From NCBI RefSeq assembly GCF_001634285.1, contig NZ_CP015438.1, positions 2,492,001 through 2,556,000 of the forward strand: 64,000 bases of DNA. The letters are read 5' to 3'. Under the pieces are notes generated by a model, which was not told the origin of the DNA, did no database searches, and was given only the letters and a program-made list of their open reading frames with translations. Source of the stretch: Anoxybacillus amylolyticus (GTDB lineage: Bacteria; Bacillota; Bacilli; Bacillales; Anoxybacillaceae). Both the position numbers and the translations under genes were made by a program. Position 1 is the stretch's first letter; each line of letters opens with the position of its first letter. Shown here in pieces: positions 17,445 through 25,742 of this stretch.

Positions 17445-18216
17445 GATTCAACAGTTTCTCGAACGATATTTTCGCGCAAACGAATGCGACATTGTCGAAA
17501 CTGAAGACGGATATATGACGGTGCAATTGACGGTTGCAATGGATAAAGAATTGATGAACCGCCCGTTTTATTGGCATTACATCGAGCGAACGGGCGGGAC
17601 GCCAGCACCGGTAAAGCTGACGCTTATAACAAAACAAACAGAAAAAACAAAAACGCTCCACGGAGAACCACTTCATTTCGGCTCTCCGAGGCTTCATCAA
17701 ATATTCCAATCAGCCCAGCGCCATGGAAGCTATATTCGCCTTTACGAAAAAATGGATGCAACATCATCCGTTCCACTTCATCCGTGGTTAGGGATTAATG
17801 TCAAAATCTCGTATCAATGCGACCGAAAAAAAGACACCATTTTGTCACTCGGATTGCATTTAATTACCGGAATGATCGTCGAACAGTTTCATGAAAAATT
17901 ACAGAAACTGCATCTAACCCCAAAAATTCCGGACTATTGTTTTACCATTTCTCCCATCATTAAACCACAAAGCGGGATGGCACGACTTGAACAATACATG
18001 AAAAAAAAGATCGAGCAAGACGATCATACGTGGGCGGAAAAAGCGATGGCGCGCTGGAACGAAGACTTGGCGCTGCTTAATCATTTTTATGAGGAAATGG
18101 AAGAAAAGCCAGAATGTTATCATATGGAAAAACAAGCGTTAGAGGAACAATACAAGCCAAAAATTACGATTTCCGTCATTAATGGTGGGCTTTTTTACTT
18201 GCAGCCCCGTTCATAA
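17431..18216 (+). CDS. yqhG: YqhG family protein
   Basis: 261 residues, hydrophilic, no signal peptide or membrane segment. It matches the YqhG family, which always follows yqhH in Bacillales; the molecular role is unknown. Visible features are an N-terminal segment FLERYFRANECDIVE and two tryptophan/proline-rich blocks. The start ATG at 17431 follows AAGGAGTGACG and lies inside the end of yqhH, indicating translational coupling and a shared job with the helicase (inference). Confidence 0.85.
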   Translation: MRQDEIQQFLERYFRANECDIVETEDGYMTVQLTVAMDKELMNRPFYWHYIERTGGTPAPVKLTLITKQTEKTKTLHGEPLHFGSPRLHQIFQSAQRHGSYIRLYEKMDATSSVPLHPWLGINVKISYQCDRKKDTILSLGLHLITGMIVEQFHEKLQKLHLTPKIPDYCFTISPIIKPQSGMARLEQYMKKKIEQDDHTWAEKAMARWNEDLALLNHFYEEMEEKPECYHMEKQALEEQYKPKITISVINGGLFYLQPRS

Positions 18217-18231
18217 TCTTTGTAAACGTAA

Positions 18232-18264
18232 AAATAAATCTCCCAGGCAACGGGAGATTTATTT
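18232..18264. terminator. bidirectional terminator between yqhG and yqzE
   Basis: A 13-bp perfect stem AAATAAATCTCCC/GGGAGATTTATTT lies between the convergent genes, with a 7-nt loop. The stop codon of yqzE is inside the stem. Confidence 0.85.
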
Positions 18265-18429
18265 CCGGCGAAAAAACATTTGCAACGCAAACGGAATCAT
18301 GCCAAACCAGTGAGAAAGGAGTGGCGGCTTTTCTTGTTTCCGCTGTTCGCGCATTCTCTTTCGTTCCTCTTTTGGCTGATCCATATAGCGAACAAACTGT
18401 TGCGTCATAAATTTCATATAATCGTTCAC
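18259..18429 (-). CDS. yqzE: small YqzE family protein
   Basis: 56 residues, reading VNDYMKFMTQQFVRYM at its start, then a Lys/Arg/Glu-rich stretch and a hydrophobic C-terminal WFGMIPFALQMFF segment. This pattern and the place between aroK and the end of yqhG match YqzE of B. subtilis. It starts with GTG at 18429, preceded by GGCGGTGAA. Another frame across this stretch (18179-18439) is longer but has no family-like features. Role unknown; in B. subtilis it accompanies the com/aro genes. Confidence 0.8.
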   Translation of the reverse strand: MNDYMKFMTQQFVRYMDQPKEERKRMREQRKQEKPPLLSHWFGMIPFALQMFFRRK

Positions 18430-18453
18430 TAATGTTCACCGCCTTTTTTACTC

Positions 18454-18966
18454 CTATTCTTGCCGATTTTCCGTTTTCTTAATCCATTCCATTATTTCTT
18501 GCACAACTTCTTCTACACGCTTTCCTGTCGTGTCAATGACGATATGTGCTTCGGAATAGTACGGCAACCGTTGTTCCCATAATCGTTGCAAATCTTCTAG
18601 TTGATTAGAAAGGAGCGGGCGTGTATCATCATCGGCAATCCTGCGCATAATTTCCGCAAAGTCGCAATGCAAATAAATGACCATTCCTGTTTGTTTCATC
18701 CATTCCCGATTTTCCGGCTGAATGACCATCCCTCCACCGGTCGTGACAATACGTTTATCAGGCGGCAGCGTCCGTAAAAATTCCCGTTCATAGCGCCGAA
18801 ACGCCGCCTCCCCTTCTTCGACAAAAATTTGTTTAATTGGCTTGCCGATTTTCTCTTCAATATAGCTATCCGTATCAATCATCGGTACACATAGCTGTTC
18901 AGCTAGCGCCCGACCAACGGTAGTTTTTCCTGCTCCCATAAACCCCGTTAAATACACTCGTTTCAT
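18454..18966 (-). CDS. aroK: shikimate kinase
   Basis: 170 residues. Walker A GFMGAGKTTVG (8-18), the shikimate-binding DTD (about 32-34), TTGGGMV (about 76-82) and the LID arginine in DTRPLL are all present. It phosphorylates shikimate with ATP. The ATG at 18966 follows GGGGAGGTTGG; an upstream in-frame extension is not supported. It is downstream of comGG on the same strand, 58 bp away. Confidence 0.95.
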   Translation of the reverse strand: MKRVYLTGFMGAGKTTVGRALAEQLCVPMIDTDSYIEEKIGKPIKQIFVEEGEAAFRRYEREFLRTLPPDKRIVTTGGGMVIQPENREWMKQTGMVIYLHCDFAEIMRRIADDDTRPLLSNQLEDLQRLWEQRLPYYSEAHIVIDTTGKRVEEVVQEIMEWIKKTENRQE

Positions 18967-19023
18967 TTGCCAACCTCCCCTTTTCTTTTTTACCAACATA
19001 TCATATTGACAGCCAATAATGAA

Positions 19024-19416
19024 CTATGAATATGTTTCTTTCCATTCGATTAGCTCTAACGAAGGGAAGGAAATGGTAAACTGAGCACTATACTGGATGC
19101 CTTCGGAGGAAATAGCGATAAGCGTTACTTTGATGTCGTTTTGCGTCCCTTGTTTCCAATCGTATTGCACCGTGCCATTCGGATAGGTGAACGTTCCTTT
19201 CCCTGATTGCTTGCCTCGAGCGCTCGCAGCAATTTGCGCTTTCACATCGACGACAGCCATTTGCATGAGCGAATCAACGTCGGACGATTGCCGCACGTAG
19301 TCCGCTAGCTGCATTTCTGTCTCGTACAGTTCTAAGGCGTGAAACACCGCTAAACAAAACAATAAAGAAAACATGACGGTCATTGGAAAAATGACACCTT
19401 TTTCGTTTCGTTTCAT
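19024..19416 (-). CDS. comGG: competence pseudopilin-associated protein ComGG
   Basis: 130 residues, N-terminal hydrophobic helix (about 9-28) after a basic start, then a polar extracellular region. Last gene of the seven-gene comG series and similar in length to ComGG, a minor pseudopilin of the competence DNA-uptake pilus. Sequence conservation in this family is low, so the call rests largely on position. Start overlaps the comGF stop. Confidence 0.85.
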   Translation of the reverse strand: MKRNEKGVIFPMTVMFSLLFCLAVFHALELYETEMQLADYVRQSSDVDSLMQMAVVDVKAQIAASARGKQSGKGTFTYPNGTVQYDWKQGTQNDIKVTLIAISSEGIQYSAQFTISFPSLELIEWKETYS

Positions 19417-19844
19417 CGTCTCACCCGCACTGGAAAAAAAGTCGAAACAAACGCCTCGTATCGTTTTCCATTTATCGCCGTCACCGTAATTTGCACCCCT
19501 GTTGTCGCTAGGTAATATTGCACATTCGAAACGTTTTGCAACACGATTTCGTTTCCTTGACCGTTCACTCGTCGCCGAATGAGCGTACCATACATTTCAA
19601 AGCTCACTTTTTCCCCTGTTGGCTTATACGCATACAACGTCGTGGAGACGTTCTCAAGCTCTTTTGCTTCGCGAATTTCGCTTTTTATTTGCTGAAGAAA
19701 CACTTGCCATTCGAGCGGCTGAAATTCGTTTTGTTTGTCGTGCAGCCAACGAACATCTAATAAAAGCGGCAAGAACGAAACGACAAGCAACACAACCGCT
19801 AACACAACAAGCATCTCAAGCAGCGTAAAGCCTCGACTGTTCAT
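19413..19844 (-). CDS. comGF: competence minor pseudopilin ComGF
   Basis: 143 residues with a type IV prepilin start MNSRGFTLLEMLVVLAVVLL: GFTLLE is the ComC cleavage/methylation site. The extracellular part contains LQQIKSEIREAKEL, seen in ComGF. It overlaps comGE and comGG by 4 bp at each end, so the operon is tightly coupled. Confidence 0.9.
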   Translation of the reverse strand: MNSRGFTLLEMLVVLAVVLLVVSFLPLLLDVRWLHDKQNEFQPLEWQVFLQQIKSEIREAKELENVSTTLYAYKPTGEKVSFEMYGTLIRRRVNGQGNEIVLQNVSNVQYYLATTGVQITVTAINGKRYEAFVSTFFPVRVRR

Positions 19845-20161
19845 TTTTTTACATACTCACACCTTTCCACCGTTCGATTCATATCATCGTTCCAACGAGC
19901 GCACGCCTTTTTCATTCCGTTCCCTAGCTCTGTCCAAGAAATTGCATACGTCACTTCCCCAACTGTCACTATTTTATCGATCTGCACGTCACGATTGATT
20001 TCTGCATCAAGAAGCTGCACAGCTTCATTTTTTAACGCGACGTTGTGTCTTTCCACCATAATTTGCGTCAATAGCGGCAACAGCGTCATCGTTATCACCA
20101 ACAATCCTGCCAACGATACGAGCGCCTCGACAAAGGTAAATCCGCTACAGTTTTTGCACAT
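19841..20161 (-). CDS. comGE: competence minor pseudopilin ComGE
   Basis: 106 residues. The prepilin motif here is GFTFVEALVSLAGLL, with Phe and Val where most have Leu and Ile but with the essential Gly-1 and Glu+5. Fifth comG gene; begins inside the end of comGD (17-bp overlap). Confidence 0.88.
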   Translation of the reverse strand: MCKNCSGFTFVEALVSLAGLLVITMTLLPLLTQIMVERHNVALKNEAVQLLDAEINRDVQIDKIVTVGEVTYAISWTELGNGMKKACARWNDDMNRTVERCEYVKK

Positions 20162-20585
20162 AAAACCTCCCTTTCCCGAGCAAAAATACGAGTCTGTACG
20201 TTGTTTTTCCGTTTTTTAATAACACCGTTCCCGATTTATTGACATTGCCATTGGCTAAAAACGTTAGCGGGTTTTGCAATGTCGAAAGCTCGATTTTCCA
20301 CGGATTCGGAAGCGTCCGATCGAGTAAAACCGTTCCTAACATATATCGCTCCGTCATTCGGTAGCGACCTTGCGCATTATAAAAAACGACAACGACCGAT
20401 TGTTTATGTGTCAATGCATATGCTTGGGCATATAACAAATCATCGGTCAACTGCTCGAGCATATGTGCTTCTTCTTTCGCTTTCTTTAGCTGATCAAGTC
20501 GTGGAATAGCGATGATCGTCAGCGTACTGACGATCATCAACACGATTAACATTTCGATGAGCGTAAAGCCATTTTTACGAGCCAC
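20145..20585 (-). CDS. comGD: competence minor pseudopilin ComGD
   Basis: 146 residues, start GTG; prepilin motif NGFTLIEMLIVLMIV at residues 5-19, followed by a globular beta-rich domain typical of GspH-like minor pilins. Overlaps comGC by 11 bp. Confidence 0.92.
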   Translation of the reverse strand: MARKNGFTLIEMLIVLMIVSTLTIIAIPRLDQLKKAKEEAHMLEQLTDDLLYAQAYALTHKQSVVVVFYNAQGRYRMTERYMLGTVLLDRTLPNPWKIELSTLQNPLTFLANGNVNKSGTVLLKNGKTTYRLVFLLGKGRFYVQKL

Positions 20586-20874
20586 TTTCGCTCACTTCAC
20601 CATCGCTGCCAATTTGAACCGTATGGCCATTTGGACATTTATTTGATTTAATATATTTTCCATCAATGAGCTGTTGCACGGTCGGAATCACATCATTTTC
20701 CATTTGGTACGCCTTCACTTGGGCCTGAACAGTTTTTACGAACGCTTGGCATCCTTTATCATTAATCATGCTATTATGTTTCGTAATGTTCGGAATCATA
20801 ATTAATAGCAAAACCGAAATGACCATAAGCACAATCAACATTTCGATTAATGTGAACCCTTTTTCTTTCATCAT
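20575..20874 (-). CDS. comGC: competence major pseudopilin ComGC
   Basis: 99 residues. KGFTLIEMLIVLMVISVLL is the processed prepilin N terminus, and the two cysteines (GCQAF and NKCPN) match the intramolecular disulfide of ComGC. It polymerises into the pseudopilus that draws DNA through the wall. RBS AGGGGGAAT; two ATGs in a row. Confidence 0.95.
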   Translation of the reverse strand: MMKEKGFTLIEMLIVLMVISVLLLIMIPNITKHNSMINDKGCQAFVKTVQAQVKAYQMENDVIPTVQQLIDGKYIKSNKCPNGHTVQIGSDGEVSESGS

Positions 20875-20883
20875 CGATTCCCC

Positions 20884-21918
20884 CTATAGTTGATTCATTG
20901 TGTCAAACATTGGCAATAAAATCGCTAAATACAAGCAAATGACAAGTAACCCGATCACAGTGAATAACAGCGGTTGAATAAACCGTGTCCACTTTTCAAT
21001 TTGTTCTTCTAATTTTTGCAAAACAAACTGACTGTAATGAAACAATTCTTTCGCTAGCTCTCCATTCGATTGGCCATGACGAACGACGAGCAAAAGCGCT
21101 CGCTCATAATAAGGACGATCGGCAAGTAATGTTTCTAATTTTTCTCCTTTTGCCAACTGTTCTTTCATCGTACTTCCTTCAGCGCGTAAAAACGGAACGT
21201 GGTGTTGTTTTTCAAATACTTGGAGCGCTTCATATGCCGACAATCCGCCATTTAACAAGTGGCTAAACTGTAAAGAAAAAACGTGCGTGTAGTAAAGTGT
21301 GGCAACGGTACGAAGAAACGGGATTTTCAACCATAAGCGAATTTGTGTTAGCGGTGGAAGCCGTTTCGCCCATATAGCATACATGCTCCCCCCTATCACA
21401 CAAAGAAAGCAGGCGGATAGAAAAAACACCGGCACAACCGAAACGACTTGTATAAGGAAATGCGAAACGGAAGAACGAGTGGCAACAAACGAAGATGAAA
21501 GATGAACAAACTGCGGAAGAAGCATTTGTTGAACAATAAGAAGCATGACCACCATAAAACAAAGGAGAAACAGCGGATAGCTTACTGCTTTGCGCAGGCG
21601 CTGCCAGTACCTCGCTTTATTTAAAAGCATGTTTCCTGCCTCGACTAACCCTTGCGCAAACTGCCCGTGTTGCTCGGCAAAAAATAAATACCCAATCGCC
21701 TCGGAATGGAAGGCAAGCGGCTGCAACGCCTCGTGAAACGATAACCCTGAACGAAAAAATGATAAACAACGTTGCAAGTCATGCTGGCGAGCAAGCGGTT
21801 GTTGAAATTGCAAAAATTCCATCGCCTGTGCCAACGAATATCCTTTCTCAAGCAGTTTTCCAAGTTGCGTTAAAAATTGTCCTTGTTCTTCTAGCGACCA
21901 TATGTTGTTACGTTTCAC
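20884..21918 (-). CDS. comGB: competence pilus inner-membrane platform protein ComGB
   Basis: 344 residues with two GspF/PilC repeats and three membrane helices (about 113-133, 157-178, 316-338). The segments LLEKGYSLAQAMEFL and LLNGGLSAYEALQVF are paired family signatures. It anchors the pseudopilus motor in the membrane. It starts with GTG inside the end of comGA. Confidence 0.93.
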   Translation of the reverse strand: MKRNNIWSLEEQGQFLTQLGKLLEKGYSLAQAMEFLQFQQPLARQHDLQRCLSFFRSGLSFHEALQPLAFHSEAIGYLFFAEQHGQFAQGLVEAGNMLLNKARYWQRLRKAVSYPLFLLCFMVVMLLIVQQMLLPQFVHLSSSFVATRSSVSHFLIQVVSVVPVFFLSACFLCVIGGSMYAIWAKRLPPLTQIRLWLKIPFLRTVATLYYTHVFSLQFSHLLNGGLSAYEALQVFEKQHHVPFLRAEGSTMKEQLAKGEKLETLLADRPYYERALLLVVRHGQSNGELAKELFHYSQFVLQKLEEQIEKWTRFIQPLLFTVIGLLVICLYLAILLPMFDTMNQL

Positions 21919-22963
21919 CTATTCCCCACCCTTTCAATGAAGAAGGTGGCAAAAACCCGAGGGCAATTCCTTTCGCAATCATTTGCGGCAATGTTGGGTA
22001 TTGATAAATGACTCGTTCGCCTCGGGCTTCTTTTAATGCACTTGCTAACACTTCTCCATCGAGCCATTCGTAAATGGCAACACGCCGCACGACTCGCTGT
22101 CTGCGGCAAAACGGAGAACATTTTTCACCGCATAACGGACACACTAGTTCGACAAGCCGCTGCGCGGTAACCGCTAACAACGTCTGTTCGATCTCTTGCA
22201 GCGGAATATCAAATTCTAACAGCCGATAAATCGCGCCGACGGCATTTTTCGTATGCATCGTTGTTAACACTAAATGTCCTGTTAGCGCTGCACGAACAGA
22301 AATTTTCGCCGTTTCCGCATCACGAATCTCTCCGACCATAATAATATCAGGGTCATGGCGCAAAATCGCCTTCAACCCTGTCGCATACGTAATACCTGCT
22401 TTTTCGTTCACTTGCACTTGCAAGCATTCGGTGCGCTTTTCTACCGGGTCTTCTAACGTAATCACATGGCGATTCCACTCTTGGCATATGCGCAATAGCG
22501 TATACAGCGTCGTCGTTTTCCCTGAACCAGTCGGTCCTGTGAAAATAATTAATCCGTGCGAATGATGAAGAAGGGAAACTAATTTTTTCGTCGCACTCGG
22601 GAATAAGGAAAGCTGGGAGAGAGGAAGAAATGAGTCTTGCGGAAGAAGGCGAATGACGAGGCTCTCATCGTAAAACGTTGGCAATGTGGATAGCCGCAAA
22701 CTAACTACACCGCCGTCGACTTCTATTTCCATCGCTCCGTTTTGCGGGCGCCTCCGCTCGCCGATGTCCATGTCCGCCAAAAATTTAAAGTGAGCAACAA
22801 GCCGTTCGTGCACATCTTTCGGCAGTTTTTCGCGCGTCACTAATGCCCCATCTATCCGAAACTGAACAATAGCGCCATCTTTTTTCGGAACGATGTGAAT
22901 ATCAGACGCTTGCAAAACCGCTGCCTCCCGCACTAAACGATCCGCTACTTTTTCTACTTCCAT
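21908..22963 (-). CDS. comGA: competence pilus assembly ATPase ComGA
   Basis: 351 residues, a GspE/PilB secretion ATPase. Walker A is GPTGSGKTTTLY (about 138-149), the Asp box is ITLEDPVEKR, Walker B is DIIMVGEIRDAETA, and the His box is LTGHLVLTTMHT. It powers pseudopilus assembly for DNA uptake. RBS AAAGGAGTGG. First gene of comGA-GG. The 225-bp leader is AT-rich, but no clean pair of ComK AAAA-N5-TTTT boxes was found, so regulation is left open. Confidence 0.96.
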   Translation of the reverse strand: MEVEKVADRLVREAAVLQASDIHIVPKKDGAIVQFRIDGALVTREKLPKDVHERLVAHFKFLADMDIGERRRPQNGAMEIEVDGGVVSLRLSTLPTFYDESLVIRLLPQDSFLPLSQLSLFPSATKKLVSLLHHSHGLIIFTGPTGSGKTTTLYTLLRICQEWNRHVITLEDPVEKRTECLQVQVNEKAGITYATGLKAILRHDPDIIMVGEIRDAETAKISVRAALTGHLVLTTMHTKNAVGAIYRLLEFDIPLQEIEQTLLAVTAQRLVELVCPLCGEKCSPFCRRQRVVRRVAIYEWLDGEVLASALKEARGERVIYQYPTLPQMIAKGIALGFLPPSSLKGWGIGET

Positions 22964-23188
22964 TCAACCACTCCTTTCTGTTCTTCTCGCCTATGCAAAT
23001 TCGACGACTTTTGCCAAATTCCTTCTTTTGTTTTAAAAAAACGCCAATATTTTTTCTGTTTTTAAGACAAAACAGTGACTAATTCATGAAAATTTCCCGA
23101 ACATTACAATTAATTACTATAAATATGATTCCAATGAAAAAATGAGTATATTATAATAAACGTAGCATCGACCTAGGGGTGAAAAACA

Positions 23189-23902
23189 ATGGAGCAAATT
23201 TTAAAAATTACAAACGTCTTAGCTGATCCGACACGCTACCATATTTATGAATATATTACAAAAAAGCATAAAGAAGTATCTGTCCAAGAAATTGCCGACG
23301 CATTTAATATTCATCCAAACGTTGCTCGGCTTCATTTAACAAAATTAGAAGACGTCAATATGCTCGTTTCAGAGACGCAAAAAACGGGCAAAGGTGGACG
23401 TCCAAGCCGGTTGTACCGCCTATCAGACGATGTTATCCAACTCCATTTCCCGTTCCGCGACTACCAACTTCTTTCCAAAATAGCGATTCAAGCGATGATG
23501 AAGCTTGGAGAAGCAGGAAAACAAGTACTATACGAAACAGGGAAAGCGTTCGGCCGAGAACTAGTGGAACAACGCCTTTCCCACGATCAATCACCAAAAA
23601 CGCTAACGTTTTATGAAAAAGTGAATATTTTAAAAGAAGCGGCAGAAACAGCTGGATTTTATCCATCGTTTGATTATAATGAGCAAGAACAAAAAATTTA
23701 TTTTCAAGTGTTTAACTGTCCGTTTAAAGAAATCGCTTTTCAACAGCCGGAAATGGTTTGTGGCATGCACCATGCGTTTTTGCGCGGCATGTTCGAAGCG
23801 TTGTTTGATCGGGTAGAGTTAGCAGAATTAGAAAGCATGACAAACGGCTGTGATGCTTGTGCGTATCGCGCCGTCGTCGATAAGTATATAAATGCACATT
23901 GA
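23189..23902 (+). CDS. HTH regulator with C-terminal cysteine cluster (SufR-like architecture)
   Basis: 237 residues. The N-terminal ArsR/DeoR-type winged helix is at residues 12-75 (VQEIADAFNIHPNVARLHL recognition region, then GGRPSRLYRL wing). The C-terminal half contains cysteines in NCPF, MVCGMHH and NGCDACAY, the spacing expected of a metal or Fe-S site like that of SufR-type regulators. Its target is not deducible. It diverges from comGA across a 225-bp gap, so it could control itself or the comG operon. Expressed from its own start with AGGGGTGA upstream. No exact family name is claimed. Confidence 0.7.
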   Translation: MEQILKITNVLADPTRYHIYEYITKKHKEVSVQEIADAFNIHPNVARLHLTKLEDVNMLVSETQKTGKGGRPSRLYRLSDDVIQLHFPFRDYQLLSKIAIQAMMKLGEAGKQVLYETGKAFGRELVEQRLSHDQSPKTLTFYEKVNILKEAAETAGFYPSFDYNEQEQKIYFQVFNCPFKEIAFQQPEMVCGMHHAFLRGMFEALFDRVELAELESMTNGCDACAYRAVVDKYINAH

Positions 23903-23914
23903 GAATGTTGAGCG

Positions 23915-24035
23915 ACCGAACAACACCGCTCCGAGACAAATGAATAGGACTGGGAGGCGGCTCGTTGTTCGGTTCTCTTCGGTTCTCTGTTAAGCGAACC
24001 CGTGACAGAGGCAAGCCTTTGGCTTGCTTCCGACA
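23915..24035. other. structured intergenic segment with inverted repeats
   Basis: ACCGAACAAC (23915-23924) is the exact inverse complement of 23964-23973, with CCGC/GCGG continuing the stem. A tandem copy TTCGGTTCTC occurs at 23968 and 23978. Two smaller hairpins follow: CTCTGT/ACAGAG, and GCAAGCC/GGCTTGC with a 3-nt loop. No T-tract follows, so it is not a standard terminator. It occupies most of the 265-bp gap between the HTH gene and yqgY and has no known class that I recognise. Confidence 0.45.
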
Positions 24036-24097
24036 GTCGAAAAAATAAGTGAAACTCCCCTGTTGCATGTATATAGCATTGATTTTTGAAAGCGTTG

Positions 24098-24127
24098 TTT
24101 ACACGTTGATTACATGTACATTATAAT
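24098..24127 (+). promoter_or_regulatory. probable yqgY promoter
   Basis: TTTACA (24098-24103) and a perfect TATAAT (24122-24127) with an 18-bp spacer, 40 bp ahead of the yqgY start. Confidence 0.6.
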
Positions 24128-24167
24128 ATGTAAAGGCAATGATTTAACGAAAAAGGAGGGGAAAACA

Positions 24168-24410
24168 ATGGATCGCATGTTCCGCGTGTTGTCATTTTGG
24201 ACGGGCATTTTTGCTGTCATGTTTTATCTTGGCCACATGCATACAACATCGTTAATTTTCTTCGGCCAAACGGTATTTTTCTTATTGCTTGGATACTTAA
24301 AATTAACGGAACGGATGTACATTTACATCTTCGGTGCATACTTAACGATCTTTTTCGCTGCATTTACGTACTGGACAACGTTTATGATGGTTCCAGGCAT
24401 GGGCGAATAA
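24168..24410 (+). CDS. yqgY: DUF2626 family small membrane protein YqgY
   Basis: 80 residues, almost entirely hydrophobic with three predicted membrane helices (about 7-22, 26-42, 49-70). Matches the YqgY/DUF2626 family of Bacillaceae; no function known. The start at 24168 follows AAGGAGGGG; the open frame further upstream crosses the promoter. Ends in a bidirectional terminator. Confidence 0.88.
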   Translation: MDRMFRVLSFWTGIFAVMFYLGHMHTTSLIFFGQTVFFLLLGYLKLTERMYIYIFGAYLTIFFAAFTYWTTFMMVPGMGE

Positions 24411-24414
24411 GAAT

Positions 24415-24442
24415 AAAAAGCGATGGCAAGCCATCGCTTTTT
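24415..24442. terminator. bidirectional terminator of yqgY and the MidA-like gene
   Basis: A 13-bp perfect stem AAAAAGCGATGGC/GCCATCGCTTTTT with a 2-nt loop sits between the convergent genes. T-tracts are present on both strands. Confidence 0.9.
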
Positions 24443-25571
24443 ATTTTAAAAATTGCGGTTCTTTCCACATCGCGTCCCAATCTACCTGCACACCTTTTTG
24501 TTGAATCATCACGTGAAACGCCGAACTAATTCCTTCATCGGTAATGAGCGAACGAATCGCACGATTGCGCCGGCTTTGTTCAGAAAATGGGTTCGGGTCG
24601 TGATGTGCCACTAAATAGTCGAGAATGCCTGCCGCAAGTAAAAAACGGTCTTGCCGAATCGTCTGTACCCATTCCCAGCCTGCTTGCTTGCCATATACCC
24701 GAAGCGCATCCCACGGAATATGAGACGTAATGTCCATTTCTCCCGGATAGGCAAGTGGGTTGGCAATGAGCTGATGGTGATAATAGCCACGCAAACTCCC
24801 CCCACGGCGTGGAAGTTGTTCCCATTCTTCGTCCGTATAACCGTAATCAACGGTAAACATTACACATCGATCAAAAAACGATGCATGATCGAATAAAAAC
24901 GCTTTCATCGCCAGCGGCACTTCTAGCCGTTGCTCCTCTGTTAGTACAATATTTCGTTCACGCAAATACGCAAAAATCGCTTCGTTTTCGAGCGGCTGTT
25001 TTTCTTCTTGAAGCCGACCGTCTTTTACAGTCACAAATAGCTCATATAGCTGCCCACGTTCACTCGTAATGACGTGAACAGGCAACGCATCAAAAAATTC
25101 GTTGCTAAATACAATTCCAGAAAAGGAAGAACGTTGCTTGCGAAAATCGTCCAATCCTTTGTAGAAAATTACATGTTGAGGAAAATCTGCAAGCGTCTGC
25201 TGTTGTTTTTTTCGCTGGTAAGGGCTTGTATCGATAATAATATACGTCAGCTGTTCAAATGTTGCAGATGCTTTTTTCCATTCGGTTAACACAGCGTGGG
25301 CAAACTTCCCGTCTCCCCCACCGAGTTCACAAATGCAAGGGGGAATTTTCCCTGCCTCTACAAGCTGTATAAATAGAGAAGCGAACAATTTTCCGAACAC
25401 GTCTGAAACATGGATGCTTGTATAAAAGTCGCCAGTACGTCCGATTTTGTCACCTTCTTTCATATAATAGCCGTTTTTTTCGTCATACAATGCAAGATTC
25501 ATATAGTCGGCATATGAAATTCGCTGCTTTGGCGATGACATAATCGCTTCTACAATGTAGCTGCTCATCAT
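24441..25571 (-). CDS. class I SAM-dependent methyltransferase, MidA/NDUFAF7 family
   Basis: 376 residues. The N-terminal MNLALYDEKNGYYM...GRTGDFYTS motif and the SAM-binding ICELGGGDGKFA (about 80-91) are characteristic of the Methyltransf_28 (MidA) family, whose mitochondrial member methylates an arginine of complex I. GIVFSNEFFDALPVHVI matches the conserved NELLDALP block. The bacterial substrate is unknown. The start at 25571 is preceded by AAAGGGG. Monocistronic. Confidence 0.88.
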   Translation of the reverse strand: MMSSYIVEAIMSSPKQRISYADYMNLALYDEKNGYYMKEGDKIGRTGDFYTSIHVSDVFGKLFASLFIQLVEAGKIPPCICELGGGDGKFAHAVLTEWKKASATFEQLTYIIIDTSPYQRKKQQQTLADFPQHVIFYKGLDDFRKQRSSFSGIVFSNEFFDALPVHVITSERGQLYELFVTVKDGRLQEEKQPLENEAIFAYLRERNIVLTEEQRLEVPLAMKAFLFDHASFFDRCVMFTVDYGYTDEEWEQLPRRGGSLRGYYHHQLIANPLAYPGEMDITSHIPWDALRVYGKQAGWEWVQTIRQDRFLLAAGILDYLVAHHDPNPFSEQSRRNRAIRSLITDEGISSAFHVMIQQKGVQVDWDAMWKEPQFLK

Positions 25572-25598
25572 TATTTGCCCCTTTTATATTTTTCACTA

Positions 25599-25627
25599 TT
25601 GACATAGTAAAAATATTAGTATATTGT
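25599..25627 (+). promoter_or_regulatory. promoter of the putative small RNA
   Basis: A perfect TTGACA (25599-25604) lies 17 bp from TATTGT (25622-25627), with TATATT overlapping at 25620. It points away from both neighbouring protein genes, which are on the minus strand. Confidence 0.6.
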
Positions 25628-25633
25628 TAAATT

Positions 25634-25712
25634 AGTAGCTTAACTATATCCCCTCCCATTATTGAGGATAGAACATCCCCCAAAGCCCCTTCTCATAGGA
25701 GAAGGGACTTTT
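25634..25712 (+). ncRNA. putative C-rich small regulatory RNA (about 80 nt)
   Basis: The plus strand of the 171-bp gap between two minus-strand genes has its own promoter and ends in a rho-independent terminator. The terminator stem is AGCCCCTTCTC against GAGAAGGGACT with one mismatch (25684-25709), followed by TTTTTTT. On the minus strand no U-tract follows, so it does not serve yqgX. The body has two C-rich blocks, ATCCCCTCCC and CATCCCCCAAAGCCCC, complementary to Shine-Dalgarno sequences, as in RsaE/RoxS- and FsrA-type RNAs. There is no credible ORF. Identity with a named RNA is not claimed; transcription is inferred. Confidence 0.6.
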
Positions 25713-25742
25713 TTTATTTTTTTGCCACTAAGCGGTTTTTCT

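Noticed and set aside
18179-18439. 86-residue minus-strand frame across yqzE
   Set aside because: The overlapping 56-residue frame has the YqzE sequence pattern, a ribosome site and a stop within the terminator; the longer frame runs through the terminator.
22964-23188. ComK boxes before comGA
   Set aside because: A-runs and T-runs are present, but none gives AAAA-N5-TTTT pairs at accepted spacing.
25634-25712. Naming the small RNA FsrA or RoxS/RsaE
   Set aside because: C-rich blocks and terminator are similar in style, but the sequence and neighbours do not identify either RNA with confidence.
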